Source: Acetobacter estunensis (GTDB lineage: Bacteria > Pseudomonadota > Alphaproteobacteria > Acetobacterales > Acetobacteraceae). From it: a DNA stretch of 64,000 bases. The stretch lies in assembly GCF_019083805.1 (NCBI RefSeq), contig NZ_JAHRDV010000007.1:107705-171704 (forward strand), in the 5' to 3' direction. Below, in pieces: positions 1 to 10,132 of this stretch. Position numbers and translations under genes: made by a program. The notes under the pieces were generated by a model that had not been told where the DNA came from, did no database searches, and saw only the letters and a program-made list of their open reading frames with translations. Position 1 is the stretch's first letter. The number at the start of each line of letters is the position of its first letter.

Positions 1-194
1 TGCACCCGGAAGTCTCCATTCTGGTGCGCGTCAATGTCGCTCGCTCGAACGAAGAAGCGGAGCGTCAGGCACGTGGTGAAGTCATCGGTCTCGATGACGA
101 AGAGGAAGAAGAAGCCGAGCCGACAATTGCCGAAGTGACCGGCGAGATTGTCGAGACGGCTGAGCCTGCGGAAGGTGAAGAGCCCGTCGCCTGA
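1..194 (+). CDS. rplI: 50S ribosomal protein L9, C-terminal part
   Basis: Partial gene cut by the left edge; reading begins at base 3 and ends at the TGA at 192-194. The visible 63 residues start HPEVSILVRVNVARSNEEAE, which matches the end of the L9 C-terminal domain, a 23S rRNA-binding protein of the large subunit. It is followed by an acidic tail (runs of E/D, ending EEPVA), common in alphaproteobacterial L9. A strong hairpin terminator follows about 30 bases later, so this is the end of an operon, probably the rpsF-rpsR-rplI type, although the partners are outside the window. Confidence 0.9.
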   Translation, partial: HPEVSILVRVNVARSNEEAERQARGEVIGLDDEEEEEAEPTIAEVTGEIVETAEPAEGEEPVA

Positions 195-225
195 CGGTTT
201 CTCCTCCTTTTCCAAAAGGACAGAC

Positions 226-261
226 AAAAAGGCCCGGGCGGTGTTCGCTCGGGCCTTTTTG
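226..261 (+). terminator. Rho-independent terminator after rplI
   Basis: An AAAAAGGCCCG arm and a CGGGCCTTTTT arm enclose a short loop, and the T-run closes the right arm. The A-run and T-run on the two sides mean it could act on both strands. It lies between the rplI stop and the cfa start. Confidence 0.85.
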
Positions 262-364
262 CGTTGTAGCGGCTGGACTTATTCTGAAGATCGCTGTTGC
301 GGACGTGCATTTCGGGAAGCATCGCCGTATGGGAGACGCAGCGACCCAGCAGAAGGCGGACCCC

Positions 365-1606
365 ATGCTCACGACGTCGATTCTTGATCCCATCCTGTCG
401 CGGTTCATTCGTGAAGGCAGTCTGGACGTCACGTTCGCGGACGGAAAGACCACACGTTACGAGGGCAGCAAACTCGGCCCCCATGCGGGACTGCGTTTTG
501 TGACGAAAGCGGCCGAGCGCGGCTTCTTCCTCAACCCCGGCCTTGCGTTCGGGGAAGCCTATATGGATGGCGGTGTTACGCCGCAGGGCTGCACGTTGTA
601 CGATCTGCTGCATGTCCTGATGCTCAACGCCATGTACTCCTCCGGTCATGTGGGGGAGGCATTGTCAGCAGCCACGCGAATGGTCCGTCGTCGCTGGATC
701 CAGTTCAATCCCGAATCCCGTTCACGCCGCAACGTGGCGCATCATTACGATCTCGATGAGCGGCTTTACCGGCTCTTTCTTGACCGTGACTGGCAGTATT
801 CCTGTGCCTATTTCCGCACGGGCAATGAAACGCTGGATGAAGCGCAGGACGCCAAGAAACACCACATTGCCGCCAAGCTGAAACTGGATCGTCCGGGGTT
901 GTCCGTGCTCGACATCGGATGCGGTTGGGGTGGCACGGCGCTGACGCTGGCACGCGATTACGGCGCCGTCGTGACTGGGATCACTCTTTCAACCGAGCAG
1001 CTTCAGGCGGCGCGCGCGCGGGCAGCGGAAGCGGGCCTGAGCGATCGGGTGCGGTTTGAGCTTCTGGACTACCGACAGGTCCGCACACGTTACGACCGTA
1101 TCGTGTCTGTCGGCATGTTCGAGCATGTCGGCATCGGTCATTACCGGACTTTTTTCGACAAAGTGCGTGACGTGCTGGCCGATGACGGCGTGGCTCTGCT
1201 TCACTCCATCGGGCGCAATGACGGGCCGGGCACCACCAATCCGTGGATTGCCAAATACATTTTCCCCGGTGGGTATTCCCCGAGTCTGAGTGAGACGTTC
1301 GTGGCCATTGAGCACAGTGGCCTGTGGGTGACGGATTGTGAGGTTTTGCGGCTGCACTATGCCCGCACGATCAGTATCTGGCGGGAGCGGTTCGCCGCAC
1401 ATCGCGCGGACGCGGCGAAGATCTACGATGAGCGTTTCTGCCGCATGTTCGAGTTCTATCTCGCGGGCGCGGAACTGTCCTTCCGTGTGCAGGGACACAT
1501 GAACTTCCAGCTTCAGTTGACGCGCAGCATCGACGCTGTGCCGTTCACCCGCGACTACATGGTGGATGAGGAGCGGGCCGCGCTTGCGCGCATTGCCCGC
1601 CCATAG
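365..1606 (+). CDS. cfa: Cyclopropane-fatty-acyl-phospholipid synthase
   Basis: SAM-dependent enzyme that adds a methylene group across the double bond of unsaturated phospholipid acyl chains, a membrane adaptation to acid and ethanol stress. Of 413 residues, the N-terminal part is the lipid-binding region, followed by QYSCAYF (typical of CFA synthases) and the SAM-binding motif VLDIGCGWGG near residue 181, then the class I methyltransferase fold. The start at ATG 365 is preferred because it is preceded by AGAAGGCGG and gives the usual family length; an in-frame ATG at 305 would add 20 residues that do not look conserved. It converges tail to tail with ubiG with only three bases between the stop codons. 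Confidence 0.93.
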   Translation: MLTTSILDPILSRFIREGSLDVTFADGKTTRYEGSKLGPHAGLRFVTKAAERGFFLNPGLAFGEAYMDGGVTPQGCTLYDLLHVLMLNAMYSSGHVGEALSAATRMVRRRWIQFNPESRSRRNVAHHYDLDERLYRLFLDRDWQYSCAYFRTGNETLDEAQDAKKHHIAAKLKLDRPGLSVLDIGCGWGGTALTLARDYGAVVTGITLSTEQLQAARARAAEAGLSDRVRFELLDYRQVRTRYDRIVSVGMFEHVGIGHYRTFFDKVRDVLADDGVALLHSIGRNDGPGTTNPWIAKYIFPGGYSPSLSETFVAIEHSGLWVTDCEVLRLHYARTISIWRERFAAHRADAAKIYDERFCRMFEFYLAGAELSFRVQGHMNFQLQLTRSIDAVPFTRDYMVDEERAALARIARP

Positions 1607-1609
1607 AGG

Positions 1610-2431
1610 TCAGGAACGCGAAAACGCCGCGATGTAATTGACGGCCAGATCCCGGCTTTCGCGCCAGTGATTGCCGAGCAGGTCGGGCGTCATTCCGGCG
1701 GCGTCGTCCAGCCGCAATCCGGCCTTGCGACCGAAGGCCGCGAGTTCGCCCGGTGTGATGAACTTCTTCCATTCGTGTGTGCCGATGGGCAGCAGCCGCA
1801 TGACGTATTCCGCGCCAATCTTGGCGAAGGCCAGCGCGCGGAGCGTACGGTTCATCGTGGAGATGAAGACATGGCCGCCCGGCCGGGAAAGCTGCGCCAG
1901 CATGGCGACGAAGGCCGCCGGATTGGTGACATGCTCAATGATTTCCAGCGCCACCACGGCATCGAATGTCTCACCTTCCTCCACCAATGTCTCCGCGCTG
2001 CCCACGCGGTAGGTGAGGGAGCCTGCGGACTCGGGTAGTGGATTGGCGGCCAGATGCGCACGCGCGGCGGCGATGCCTTCGGCGGACGCATCCAGCCCCA
2101 GAACGTCGTGACCGGCTCGAGCAAGAGCCTCGCTGGCAAGGCCCGCGCCGCAGCCGAGATCCAGCACGCGCAGGCGTGGCTGCTTGCGGCTGCGAAGAGG
2201 TAGGTGACGGTCGATCCAGCCGATGCGTAGCGGGTTCATGGCGTGAAGCGGGCGCATCGGACCAGTTGGATCCCACCACTGACGGGCCAGCGCGCCAAAG
2301 CGGGCGATTTCCTCGGGAGAGACCGAGCCACCATCGGCATTGTGTTCTGTCGAATCCGGTGTTGGTGTCGCGACGCCGGTTTCGGACCAGTCTACGCCAT
2401 GTGCCGAATGCATGAGAACGAACCCTTTCAT
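1610..2431 (-). CDS. ubiG: Ubiquinone biosynthesis O-methyltransferase UbiG
   Basis: Carries out the two O-methylations of ubiquinone biosynthesis. The 273-residue product has the UbiG signature FGALARQWWDPTGPMRPLH near residue 45, the SAM motif VLDLGCGAGLASEALA, and the post-motif VVALEIIEHV. Ubiquinone is the electron acceptor of the membrane dehydrogenases of acetic acid bacteria, so this is a core gene. The start is uncertain: ATG 2431 gives 273 residues, while the internal ATG at 2413 has AAAGGG a few bases upstream and gives 267, closer to the family norm. It is divergent from lysC across about 240 bases. Confidence 0.93.
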   Translation of the reverse strand: MKGFVLMHSAHGVDWSETGVATPTPDSTEHNADGGSVSPEEIARFGALARQWWDPTGPMRPLHAMNPLRIGWIDRHLPLRSRKQPRLRVLDLGCGAGLASEALARAGHDVLGLDASAEGIAAARAHLAANPLPESAGSLTYRVGSAETLVEEGETFDAVVALEIIEHVTNPAAFVAMLAQLSRPGGHVFISTMNRTLRALAFAKIGAEYVMRLLPIGTHEWKKFITPGELAAFGRKAGLRLDDAAGMTPDLLGNHWRESRDLAVNYIAAFSRS

Positions 2432-2669
2432 CTGTCAACGCGGCTGGACGTAAGCCGGGGGCGAGGTTATGTGACGCGCTTTGCACGCCTTCGCAATGCT
2501 TCGTCGTGGTGAACGTCCGGGTTCAGGGGCTTTTCTGGTGCCGCGGACGCTCCACGGAGCTGGCGGATATTTCGGTCATGGCGCGCGTGACGGCATAATG
2601 AACCGGCGGTTCCGTGTGTAAGACGGGACGGTCGCGGCACGATCTTCCCGGCGGGCCGGGAGGCGCAGA

Positions 2670-3941
2670 GTGGAGACGGGTTGGATCATGGAGCGCAAGG
2701 CAGGCCGGATCGTGATGAAGTTCGGCGGCACGTCCGTTGCCGATCTCGATCGTATCCGGGCAGTGGCCGACCGCGTTCGCGCGCAGGTCGAAGCAGGGGC
2801 ACAGGTCGCGGTCGTGGTGTCGGCCATGTCGGGCACCACCAATCGTCTGGTTGGATACTGTGAGTCTCTTTCTCCACTCTATGACCCGAGAGAATATGAC
2901 GCCGTGGTGGCGACCGGTGAGCAGGTGACGAGCGGCCTTCTGGCCATCGCCCTGCAAAATCTGGGCGTGTCCGCGCGGTCGTGGCAGGGGTGGCAGGTGC
3001 CCATCCGCACGGATGAGGCGCATGGTAAGGCCCGCATCGACTCCATCGCCGGCGATGCGCTGATCGCGAGTATGCAGGCTGGAGAAGTCCCGGTTATCGC
3101 GGGTTTTCAGGGTGTGGCACCGTCCGGGCGTATCACCACATTGGGGCGTGGCGGTTCGGACACGTCGGCCGTTGCCATCGCGGCGGCGGTCAAAGCGGAT
3201 CGATGCGACATCTATACGGATGTGGACGGCATCTACACCACTGACCCGCGCATTGTGCCGAAGGCGCGCAAGCTTGAGCGTATTACCTACGAAGAAATGC
3301 TGGAATTGGCGTCCGTAGGTGCCAAGGTGCTCCAGACCCGCAGCGTTGAGCTGGCGATGAAGGAGCATGTGCGCGTTCAGGTGCTCTCCAGCTTTGTTGA
3401 CCAGGCCCCCGCAGCAGACTGTCGTCTGCCCGGATCGCTGGTGGTAGATGAGGACGAAATCGTGGAACAGGAACTCGTTACCGGCATTGCCTATTCGCGT
3501 GACGAAGCGAAGATCTCGATGCGCCGCATCCCCGACCGTCCGGGTATTGCCGCCGCCATTTTCGGGCCGTTGTCCGAAAACAACATCAATGTCGATATGA
3601 TCGTGCAGAGCACGGGTGAAGACGCCTCCACTAACATGACCTTCACCACCAGCAAGACCGACCTGCCGCGTGCGGTCGCGGTGCTGGAGTCCCTGCGCGA
3701 CGATATCCAGTATGGCGAACTGGCCACCGATGACGCCGTGACCAAGATTAGTGTTGTGGGTGTGGGCATGCGGTCGCATGCCGGTGTGGCCAGCACCATG
3801 TTCCGCACTCTGTCCAAGCGCGGCATCAACATACAGGTGATTTCCACCAGCGAGATCAAGGTCTCGGTACTGATCGCATCCGAATACACCGAGCTTGCGG
3901 TGCGGGCCCTGCACACAGCCTACGGGCTTGACGCAGCGTAA
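2670..3941 (+). CDS. lysC: Aspartate kinase
   Basis: Phosphorylates aspartate, the first step towards lysine, threonine, methionine and diaminopimelate. The N-terminal kinase domain shows MKFGGTSVAD near residue 16 and GRGGSDTSA; two ACT domains lie in the C-terminal third (MRRIPDRPGIAA and ISVVGVGMRSHAGVA), the usual allosteric module of lysine/threonine-inhibited enzymes. At 423 residues it is close to the 405-415 norm. The GTG at 2670 has GGGAGG six bases upstream; ATG 2688 is an alternative start. Pairing with ubiG is a familiar alphaproteobacterial arrangement. A 463-residue open frame on the opposite strand is a codon-bias shadow. Confidence 0.95.
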   Translation: METGWIMERKAGRIVMKFGGTSVADLDRIRAVADRVRAQVEAGAQVAVVVSAMSGTTNRLVGYCESLSPLYDPREYDAVVATGEQVTSGLLAIALQNLGVSARSWQGWQVPIRTDEAHGKARIDSIAGDALIASMQAGEVPVIAGFQGVAPSGRITTLGRGGSDTSAVAIAAAVKADRCDIYTDVDGIYTTDPRIVPKARKLERITYEEMLELASVGAKVLQTRSVELAMKEHVRVQVLSSFVDQAPAADCRLPGSLVVDEDEIVEQELVTGIAYSRDEAKISMRRIPDRPGIAAAIFGPLSENNINVDMIVQSTGEDASTNMTFTTSKTDLPRAVAVLESLRDDIQYGELATDDAVTKISVVGVGMRSHAGVASTMFRTLSKRGINIQVISTSEIKVSVLIASEYTELAVRALHTAYGLDAA

Positions 3942-3953
3942 TCGGCGGATTCA

Positions 3954-5027
3954 ATGAGCAACATTTCCACACAATCTGCGGCTCTTACGGACAGCGAACG
4001 TACCGCCGCCCGGTTGGAACTCGATCGTCTGTGGGCGCGGGGAACCGCTTTTCTTGGCACCGAGTTCGCCATTCTTGGTGGCGCGATGTCGTGGGTGAGC
4101 GAGCGTAATCTCGTCGCTGCGATCTCGAACGCCGGAGGATTTGGTGTCATTGCCTGCGGGGCGATGACACCGGAACTGCTGGAAGCCGAGATTGCCGGTA
4201 CGCAGGCGCTGACGAAGAAGCCTTTTGGCGTCAACCTCATTACCATGCACCCGCAGCTTGATGAGCTTGTACAGGTCTGTCTGCGGGCCGGTGTCGGGCA
4301 TATCGTGCTGGCGGGAGGCATTCCGCCTGCCTCAGCCATTCGGATCGCCAAGGACGGCGGCGCAAAAGTGGTAGCGTTCGCGCCGGCTCTGGTGCTGGCA
4401 AAGCGTCTGATCCGCATGGGGGTGGACGCACTGGTGATCGAAGGCGCGGAAGCAGGGGGGCATGTTGGCCCCGTGTCGCTGACCGTGCTGGCGCAGGAGA
4501 TCCTGCCGCATGTGACGGATGTGCCTGTGTTCGTGGCGGGCGGTATTGCCCGTGGGGATGCGATCGTGGGCTTTCTTGAGCAGGGAGCGGCGGGCGCGCA
4601 GATCGGCACACGGTTTGCTGCGGCGGAAGAGAGTATTGCCCATCCCAAGTTCAAGGCGGCTTTTGTGCGGGCCAATGCGCGTGACGCCATGACGTCGGTG
4701 CAACTTGATCCGCGCTTTCCGGTCATTCCCGTGCGCGGGCTGGTCAATGAGGGGAGCCGGAACTTCCTCGCGCATCAGGCGGATGTCGTGCGTCGTGTGC
4801 AGGCGGGTGAGCTTGAGAAAGATGCGGCCCAGCTTGAAATCGAGCATTTCTGGGCCGGCGCCCTGCGGCGAGCGGTGATTGAGGGAGACGTGGAAAACGG
4901 CTCCGTCATGGCGGGCCAGTCCGTGGGGATGGTGAAAGCTGTGCAGCCTGTTCGCGAGATCATCGGGGAACTTGTCGAGCAGGCGGTGGCAGCTCTTGCG
5001 CATCGGAGCAGCAGACGGGGAAACTGA
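3954..5027 (+). CDS. Nitronate monooxygenase family flavoprotein
   Basis: A 357-residue FMN-dependent TIM-barrel protein of the 2-nitropropane dioxygenase / NAD(P)H-dependent flavin oxidoreductase family. Seen: N-terminal AILGGAMSWVSERNLVAAIS, AGGFGVIACG, GVNLITMHP, EGAEAGGHVGP (the family's glycine/histidine FMN-site loop) and AGGIARG with GAQIGTRF near the end. The family includes true nitronate monooxygenases and the enoyl-ACP reductase FabK; sequence alone does not decide. It starts 12 bases after lysC and runs almost directly into the next gene, so it is probably in the same transcript. Confidence 0.85.
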   Translation: MSNISTQSAALTDSERTAARLELDRLWARGTAFLGTEFAILGGAMSWVSERNLVAAISNAGGFGVIACGAMTPELLEAEIAGTQALTKKPFGVNLITMHPQLDELVQVCLRAGVGHIVLAGGIPPASAIRIAKDGGAKVVAFAPALVLAKRLIRMGVDALVIEGAEAGGHVGPVSLTVLAQEILPHVTDVPVFVAGGIARGDAIVGFLEQGAAGAQIGTRFAAAEESIAHPKFKAAFVRANARDAMTSVQLDPRFPVIPVRGLVNEGSRNFLAHQADVVRRVQAGELEKDAAQLEIEHFWAGALRRAVIEGDVENGSVMAGQSVGMVKAVQPVREIIGELVEQAVAALAHRSSRRGN

Positions 5028-5029
5028 GT

Positions 5030-6337
5030 GTGAGCGGGAGCGCCGATGAACGGAACGGACAGGATGCTGCCGGTCCGGGCGAAGGCCCGATGACCGTGGG
5101 ACACATGACGGAAACAGGGCCGGTAACGGAGACCTCTTCCGTGGATCCCGCGAATATTCCCTTGCCGGATTTTCACGCACTCGGCGTAGGGCAGGCGCTT
5201 CGCACCCGCCGCGAGACTTTGGGCTGGGCGCTTCCCGATGTGGCGGAATGGTTGCGAATCCGCGCGGACTATCTCGATGCGCTCGAACATAATCGTGCGG
5301 ACGGTATGCCTGCGGGCTCTTACGCGATTGGTTTCCTGCGCACCTACGCGACGGCACTGGGCTTTCCCGCCGAAGAGATGGTTCGACGGTTCAAGCACGA
5401 AGTGCGGGGAGCGACCCGTAAGGTCGATCTGGTCTTTCCCGCTCCCCCACCCGAGAGGACCGTTCCGGCAGGCGCGCTTGTGCTGCTCGGTCTGGTGGTG
5501 ATCGTGGGAGCCTATGCGGGTTGGTACACGCTCGTCGGCCATGATCCCATGCCACTGGAGCGCGTGCCGCCTGTTGCGAGTGTTATTCCCGGCATGGGCA
5601 AGTCCGCGTCTCCCTCGCCACAGATCGCTTCCGTCATGCCGCAGAGCGGTCCATCGCCTCTGCCTCAGGCTCCTCCGTCCGCCAACACGTCCCCGCCTGC
5701 GCCGGTCGCGGCTGGAAACGGAAATATGCCGGCTGCCTCTGTCATGGCGGGGACGCCAGACGCAGATACCTCTCTCCCGGTCACTACGCAGGCTTTTCCT
5801 AATCAGCCAGTGGATGAGGCTGCTAAACCGGCAGATGCTGCCACGTCTTCTCCGCCGAGCGATGCACCGGTCATTCGTGCTGTGGCGGCAAGCTGGGTGC
5901 AGGTGCGCGATGGGGAAGGGCACAGCATCTACGATCACATCATGCAGCCGGGCGACACATGGTCCCCACCGGAAGAGGGTGGGCCCTTCACTTTTACCGT
6001 GGGCAATGCGGGGGGAATCCGGCTGGCGTCAGGCTACATGACGACGGCGCCGCTCGGTCGAAACGGGGCGGTCCGGCGCAACATGCCGCTGTCGGCGGAG
6101 GCCATTCTCGATGGCACTTTGGCGGCGCCGGCCCCACCGGGAGATGTGCCTCCACCCGTTCTCCCCGTTGCGCATACCCCCGATGATGCGGCATCTTCCG
6201 GGGCGACGGCGGATATGCCTCTGCCCCCGCCGCCGGTGCGGCCCCGGGTGCGTCAGCCGAAAGTCGAGCGTCACGAGATGTCCGCCGATGATCTCAACGC
6301 CCGGCAGTTGCAGGGAATGGGAGCTACGCATCCCTGA
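5030..6337 (+). CDS. RodZ-like HTH membrane protein (DUF4115)
   Basis: A 435-residue protein with RodZ architecture: a cytoplasmic HTH_25 domain around residues 45-125 (GQALRTRRETLGW, LRIRADYLDALE, GSYAIGFLRTYA), one transmembrane segment (GALVLLGLVVIVGAYAGW, about residues 148-165), a long Pro/Ala/Ser-rich linker, and a DUF4115 beta domain (SWVQVRDGEGHSIYDHIMQPG). RodZ couples MreB to the cell wall machinery; many alphaproteobacterial members are annotated only as HTH proteins. The GTG start lies three bases after the preceding stop. A further Pro-rich tail ends the protein. Its place next to ispG is common in this class. Confidence 0.8.
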   Translation: MSGSADERNGQDAAGPGEGPMTVGHMTETGPVTETSSVDPANIPLPDFHALGVGQALRTRRETLGWALPDVAEWLRIRADYLDALEHNRADGMPAGSYAIGFLRTYATALGFPAEEMVRRFKHEVRGATRKVDLVFPAPPPERTVPAGALVLLGLVVIVGAYAGWYTLVGHDPMPLERVPPVASVIPGMGKSASPSPQIASVMPQSGPSPLPQAPPSANTSPPAPVAAGNGNMPAASVMAGTPDADTSLPVTTQAFPNQPVDEAAKPADAATSSPPSDAPVIRAVAASWVQVRDGEGHSIYDHIMQPGDTWSPPEEGGPFTFTVGNAGGIRLASGYMTTAPLGRNGAVRRNMPLSAEAILDGTLAAPAPPGDVPPPVLPVAHTPDDAASSGATADMPLPPPPVRPRVRQPKVERHEMSADDLNARQLQGMGATHP

Positions 6338-6511
6338 TGACCGGTCCGGATACGGGACATGAATGTCACACAGGCCGGGCCTGATGGAGCGGTTGCCCTT
6401 CCTCTCTGGCTTTTGTCCTGCAAGTTTGGCAGGAAGACCCCAAATTCACGCGCGTGCCGTCCGGCGCGTCTCACTTGGCTTCGGCCGTCGCCTCGACAGG
6501 AGGATTGAACG

Positions 6512-7672
6512 ATGAGTGGCTATCGCCCCTACCAGCAGATCGAGCGCCGCAAGTCGCGTCAGATTCACGTCGGCAAAGTCGCCGTGGGTGGTGACGCGCC
6601 GATCTCGGTGCAGACCATGACCAACACGCTGACCAGCGACGCGCAGGCCACGATCGCCCAGATCCGTCGCGCTGAGCTGGCGGGTGTGGACATTGTCCGC
6701 GTTTCCTGTCCCGATGAGGAAAGCACGGCAGCGCTTGCCGAGATCGTGCAGGAAGTGAATGTTCCCATCGTCGCGGACATCCACTTTCACTACAAGCGCG
6801 CCATTGAAGCGGCGAAAGCCGGTGCGGCGTGCCTGCGCATCAATCCGGGCAATATCGGCAGCGCCGAGCGTGTGCGCGAAGTGGTCAACGCGGCCAAGGA
6901 TCATGGCTGCTCCATCCGCATCGGTGTGAACGCCGGTTCGCTGGAGAAGCATCTGCTTGAGAAATACGGTGAGCCGAACCCCGATGCGCTCGTGGAAAGT
7001 GCTCTGGAGCACGCAAAGATTCTTGAAGATCATGATTTCCATGAGTTCAAGATCAGCGTGAAAGCCTCGGACGTGTTCCTTGCTGTGGCCGCTTACCAGC
7101 AATTGGCCGATGCATGCGACCATCCGCTTCACATCGGTATTACCGAGGCAGGCAGCCGCCGTGCGGGCACGGTGAAGTCCTCCATCGGTCTGGGCAACCT
7201 GCTGTGGGCTGGCGTGGGTGACACCATGCGCGTCTCCCTGTCCGCCGAGCCGGAAGAAGAAGTGCTGGTGGGTTGGGATATTCTTAAATCCCTCGGCCTG
7301 CGTCATCGTGGTGTGAAGATCATCTCCTGCCCATCCTGCGCGCGTCAGGGCTTCAATGTGATCCAGACCGTGCAGACGCTGGAAGACCGTCTGGCGCATA
7401 TCAAGACGCCTCTCACGCTCTCCATCATCGGTTGCGTGGTGAACGGGCCGGGTGAAGCACTGATGACCGACTTGGGCGTGACCGGCGGTGGATCGGGTCG
7501 CCACATGGTGTATTCGGCGGGCAAGCAGGATCACACGATCCCGGCGGATTCCATGATCGATCACATCGTCGATCTGGTGGAAGAGCGTGTCGCCAATATC
7601 GAGGCCGAGGAAGCCAAGGAAAAGGCGGAAGGCATCGAGGCTGCGCTGCCGGATCTCGCAAGCGCGAAATAA
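6512..7672 (+). CDS. ispG: 4-hydroxy-3-methylbut-2-en-1-yl diphosphate synthase IspG
   Basis: Seventh step of the MEP isoprenoid pathway: reductive ring opening of MEcPP to HMBPP with a 4Fe-4S cluster. The 386-residue sequence shows the start region [27 protein letters not shown], and the three cluster cysteines at about residues 273, 276 ([10 protein letters not shown]) and 308 (GCVVNGPGE), with the conserved glutamate 315. The ATG has AGGAGG upstream (CAGGAGGATTGAACG). It is preceded by 170 bases without a gene and followed by a hairpin. Confidence 0.96.
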   Translation: MSGYRPYQQIERRKSRQIHVGKVAVGGDAPISVQTMTNTLTSDAQATIAQIRRAELAGVDIVRVSCPDEESTAALAEIVQEVNVPIVADIHFHYKRAIEAAKAGAACLRINPGNIGSAERVREVVNAAKDHGCSIRIGVNAGSLEKHLLEKYGEPNPDALVESALEHAKILEDHDFHEFKISVKASDVFLAVAAYQQLADACDHPLHIGITEAGSRRAGTVKSSIGLGNLLWAGVGDTMRVSLSAEPEEEVLVGWDILKSLGLRHRGVKIISCPSCARQGFNVIQTVQTLEDRLAHIKTPLTLSIIGCVVNGPGEALMTDLGVTGGGSGRHMVYSAGKQDHTIPADSMIDHIVDLVEERVANIEAEEAKEKAEGIEAALPDLASAK

Positions 7673-7680
7673 GCAGTTAC

Positions 7681-7700
7681 GGGAACGGCAGGCCGTTCCC
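7681..7700 (+). terminator. Hairpin after ispG, weak terminator candidate
   Basis: A perfect GGGAACGG / CCGTTCCC inverted repeat with a four-base loop lies just after the ispG stop, followed by TCTGTTCTTACTGTTT, which is T-rich but not a clean T-run. It could attenuate read-through into hisS rather than stop it. Confidence 0.5.
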
Positions 7701-7734
7701 GTCTGTTCTTACTGTTTCCCCTGAAGTCCGGAGA

Positions 7735-8996
7735 ATGTCCTTGAGCGCCGTTCAGCCAGTACGCGGAACCCACGATCTGATCGGTGAGGAGCAGCGGCGT
7801 CACGCGCATGTCATTGAGACGGCGCGTCGCATCACGGGCACATACGGCTTTGAGGAATGGTCCACACCGATTTTCGAGGACACGGGTGTTTTTGCCCGTT
7901 CGCTCGGGGATACCTCGGATGTCGTGTCCAAGGAAATGTACACGTTCACGGACCGTGGTGGTGAATCGCTTACACTGCGGCCCGAAGGGACTGCGGCGAT
8001 TTGCCGGGCACTTGTCACCAACGGTCTGACACAATCGCTGCCGCAGAAGGTGTTCTACGCGGGGCCGATGTTTCGTTATGAGCGCCCGCAGAAAGGTCGC
8101 TACAGACAGTTCCATCAGATCGGAGCCGAGTTGATCGGTCCGGCCGAGTCTCTGGCCGATGCCGAGGCGATCGCCATGGGGCGTGATGTGCTTGAGGCGC
8201 TCGGTCTGGTGGACGAGGTGCGTCTGGAACTGAACACGTTGGGCGATGTGGCCAGCCGCACCGCCTGGCGGGATGCGCTGGTGGAATATTTTTCGGATTT
8301 CCGTGATCGCCTGTCGGAAGACAGTCTGGTTCGGTTGGAAAAGAATCCCTTGCGTATTCTCGACAGCAAGGCCCCAGCCGATCAGGAGTTGGTGAAAGAC
8401 GCCCCGACGCTGGAGCGCTATCTCAACGATGAGTCGCGGCGTTTCTGGGACGAACTTCGTAAGTCTCTGGATGCCTTTGGAGTGGCTTATCAGGAAAACC
8501 CACGCATTGTTCGCGGGCTGGATTACTACAGTCATACAGCGTTTGAGTTTGTGACGGCTCGTCTGGGCGCACAGGGCACTGTTCTGGCAGGAGGGCGCTA
8601 TGACGGCCTCGTAGCGGAAATGGGTGGTCCTCGGACTCCAGCCATCGGGTGGGCCGGTGGGATCGAACGCCTCGCGATGATGCTCGATGACACGCCGGTG
8701 GTTGTCGCCCCCGTGGTTGTTATTCCCGCAGGTGATGAGGCACAGATTGCGGCCATTGGCGTGCTGAACCGTTTGCGTGCAGCCGGTGTGCGTGCAGAAA
8801 TGGGTTATCGCGGCAATATGCGCAAGCGCATGGAGCGGGCCAACAAGGTGGGTGCGTCCCATGTGGTAATCCTTGGTGAAGCGGAAATCACCAACGGTAC
8901 TGTGCAGTTGCGTAACCTTGGGACGGGTGGCCAGATCGAGATTGTGCAGGCTGATCTGGTGGGTGCGATCAGGAGCGATCGGAGCGGAGAGGCAGA

Positions 8997-9000
<4 letters not shown>
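7735..9000 (+). CDS. hisS: Histidine--tRNA ligase
   Basis: Class II aminoacyl-tRNA synthetase that charges tRNA-His. Motifs: PVRGTHDL at the N-terminus, motif 2 region [20 protein letters not shown], the histidine-A peptide region [15 protein letters not shown], and AGGRYDGLV leading to motif 3; a C-terminal anticodon-binding domain follows. The 421 residues match the usual bacterial length. Its stop overlaps the GTG start of prfA by four bases (GTGA), so the two are translationally coupled. Confidence 0.97.
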
Positions 9001-10055
<1,055 letters not shown>

Positions 10056-10132
10056 AGAGCCCTTAACCTTGCGACAAGGTGCAGTCTTTAGAACCGAACT
10101 GTATTCATTTCATGAAGGCAGTTTGAGCCGCC

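Noticed and set aside
2523..3914. 463-residue open frame opposite lysC
   Set aside because: It is the antisense of a clear aspartate kinase, has no recognisable domain and biased His/Arg content; open by codon bias in high-GC DNA.
7561..8862. 433-residue open frame opposite hisS
   Set aside because: Antisense of histidyl-tRNA synthetase, no ribosome-binding site and no domain.
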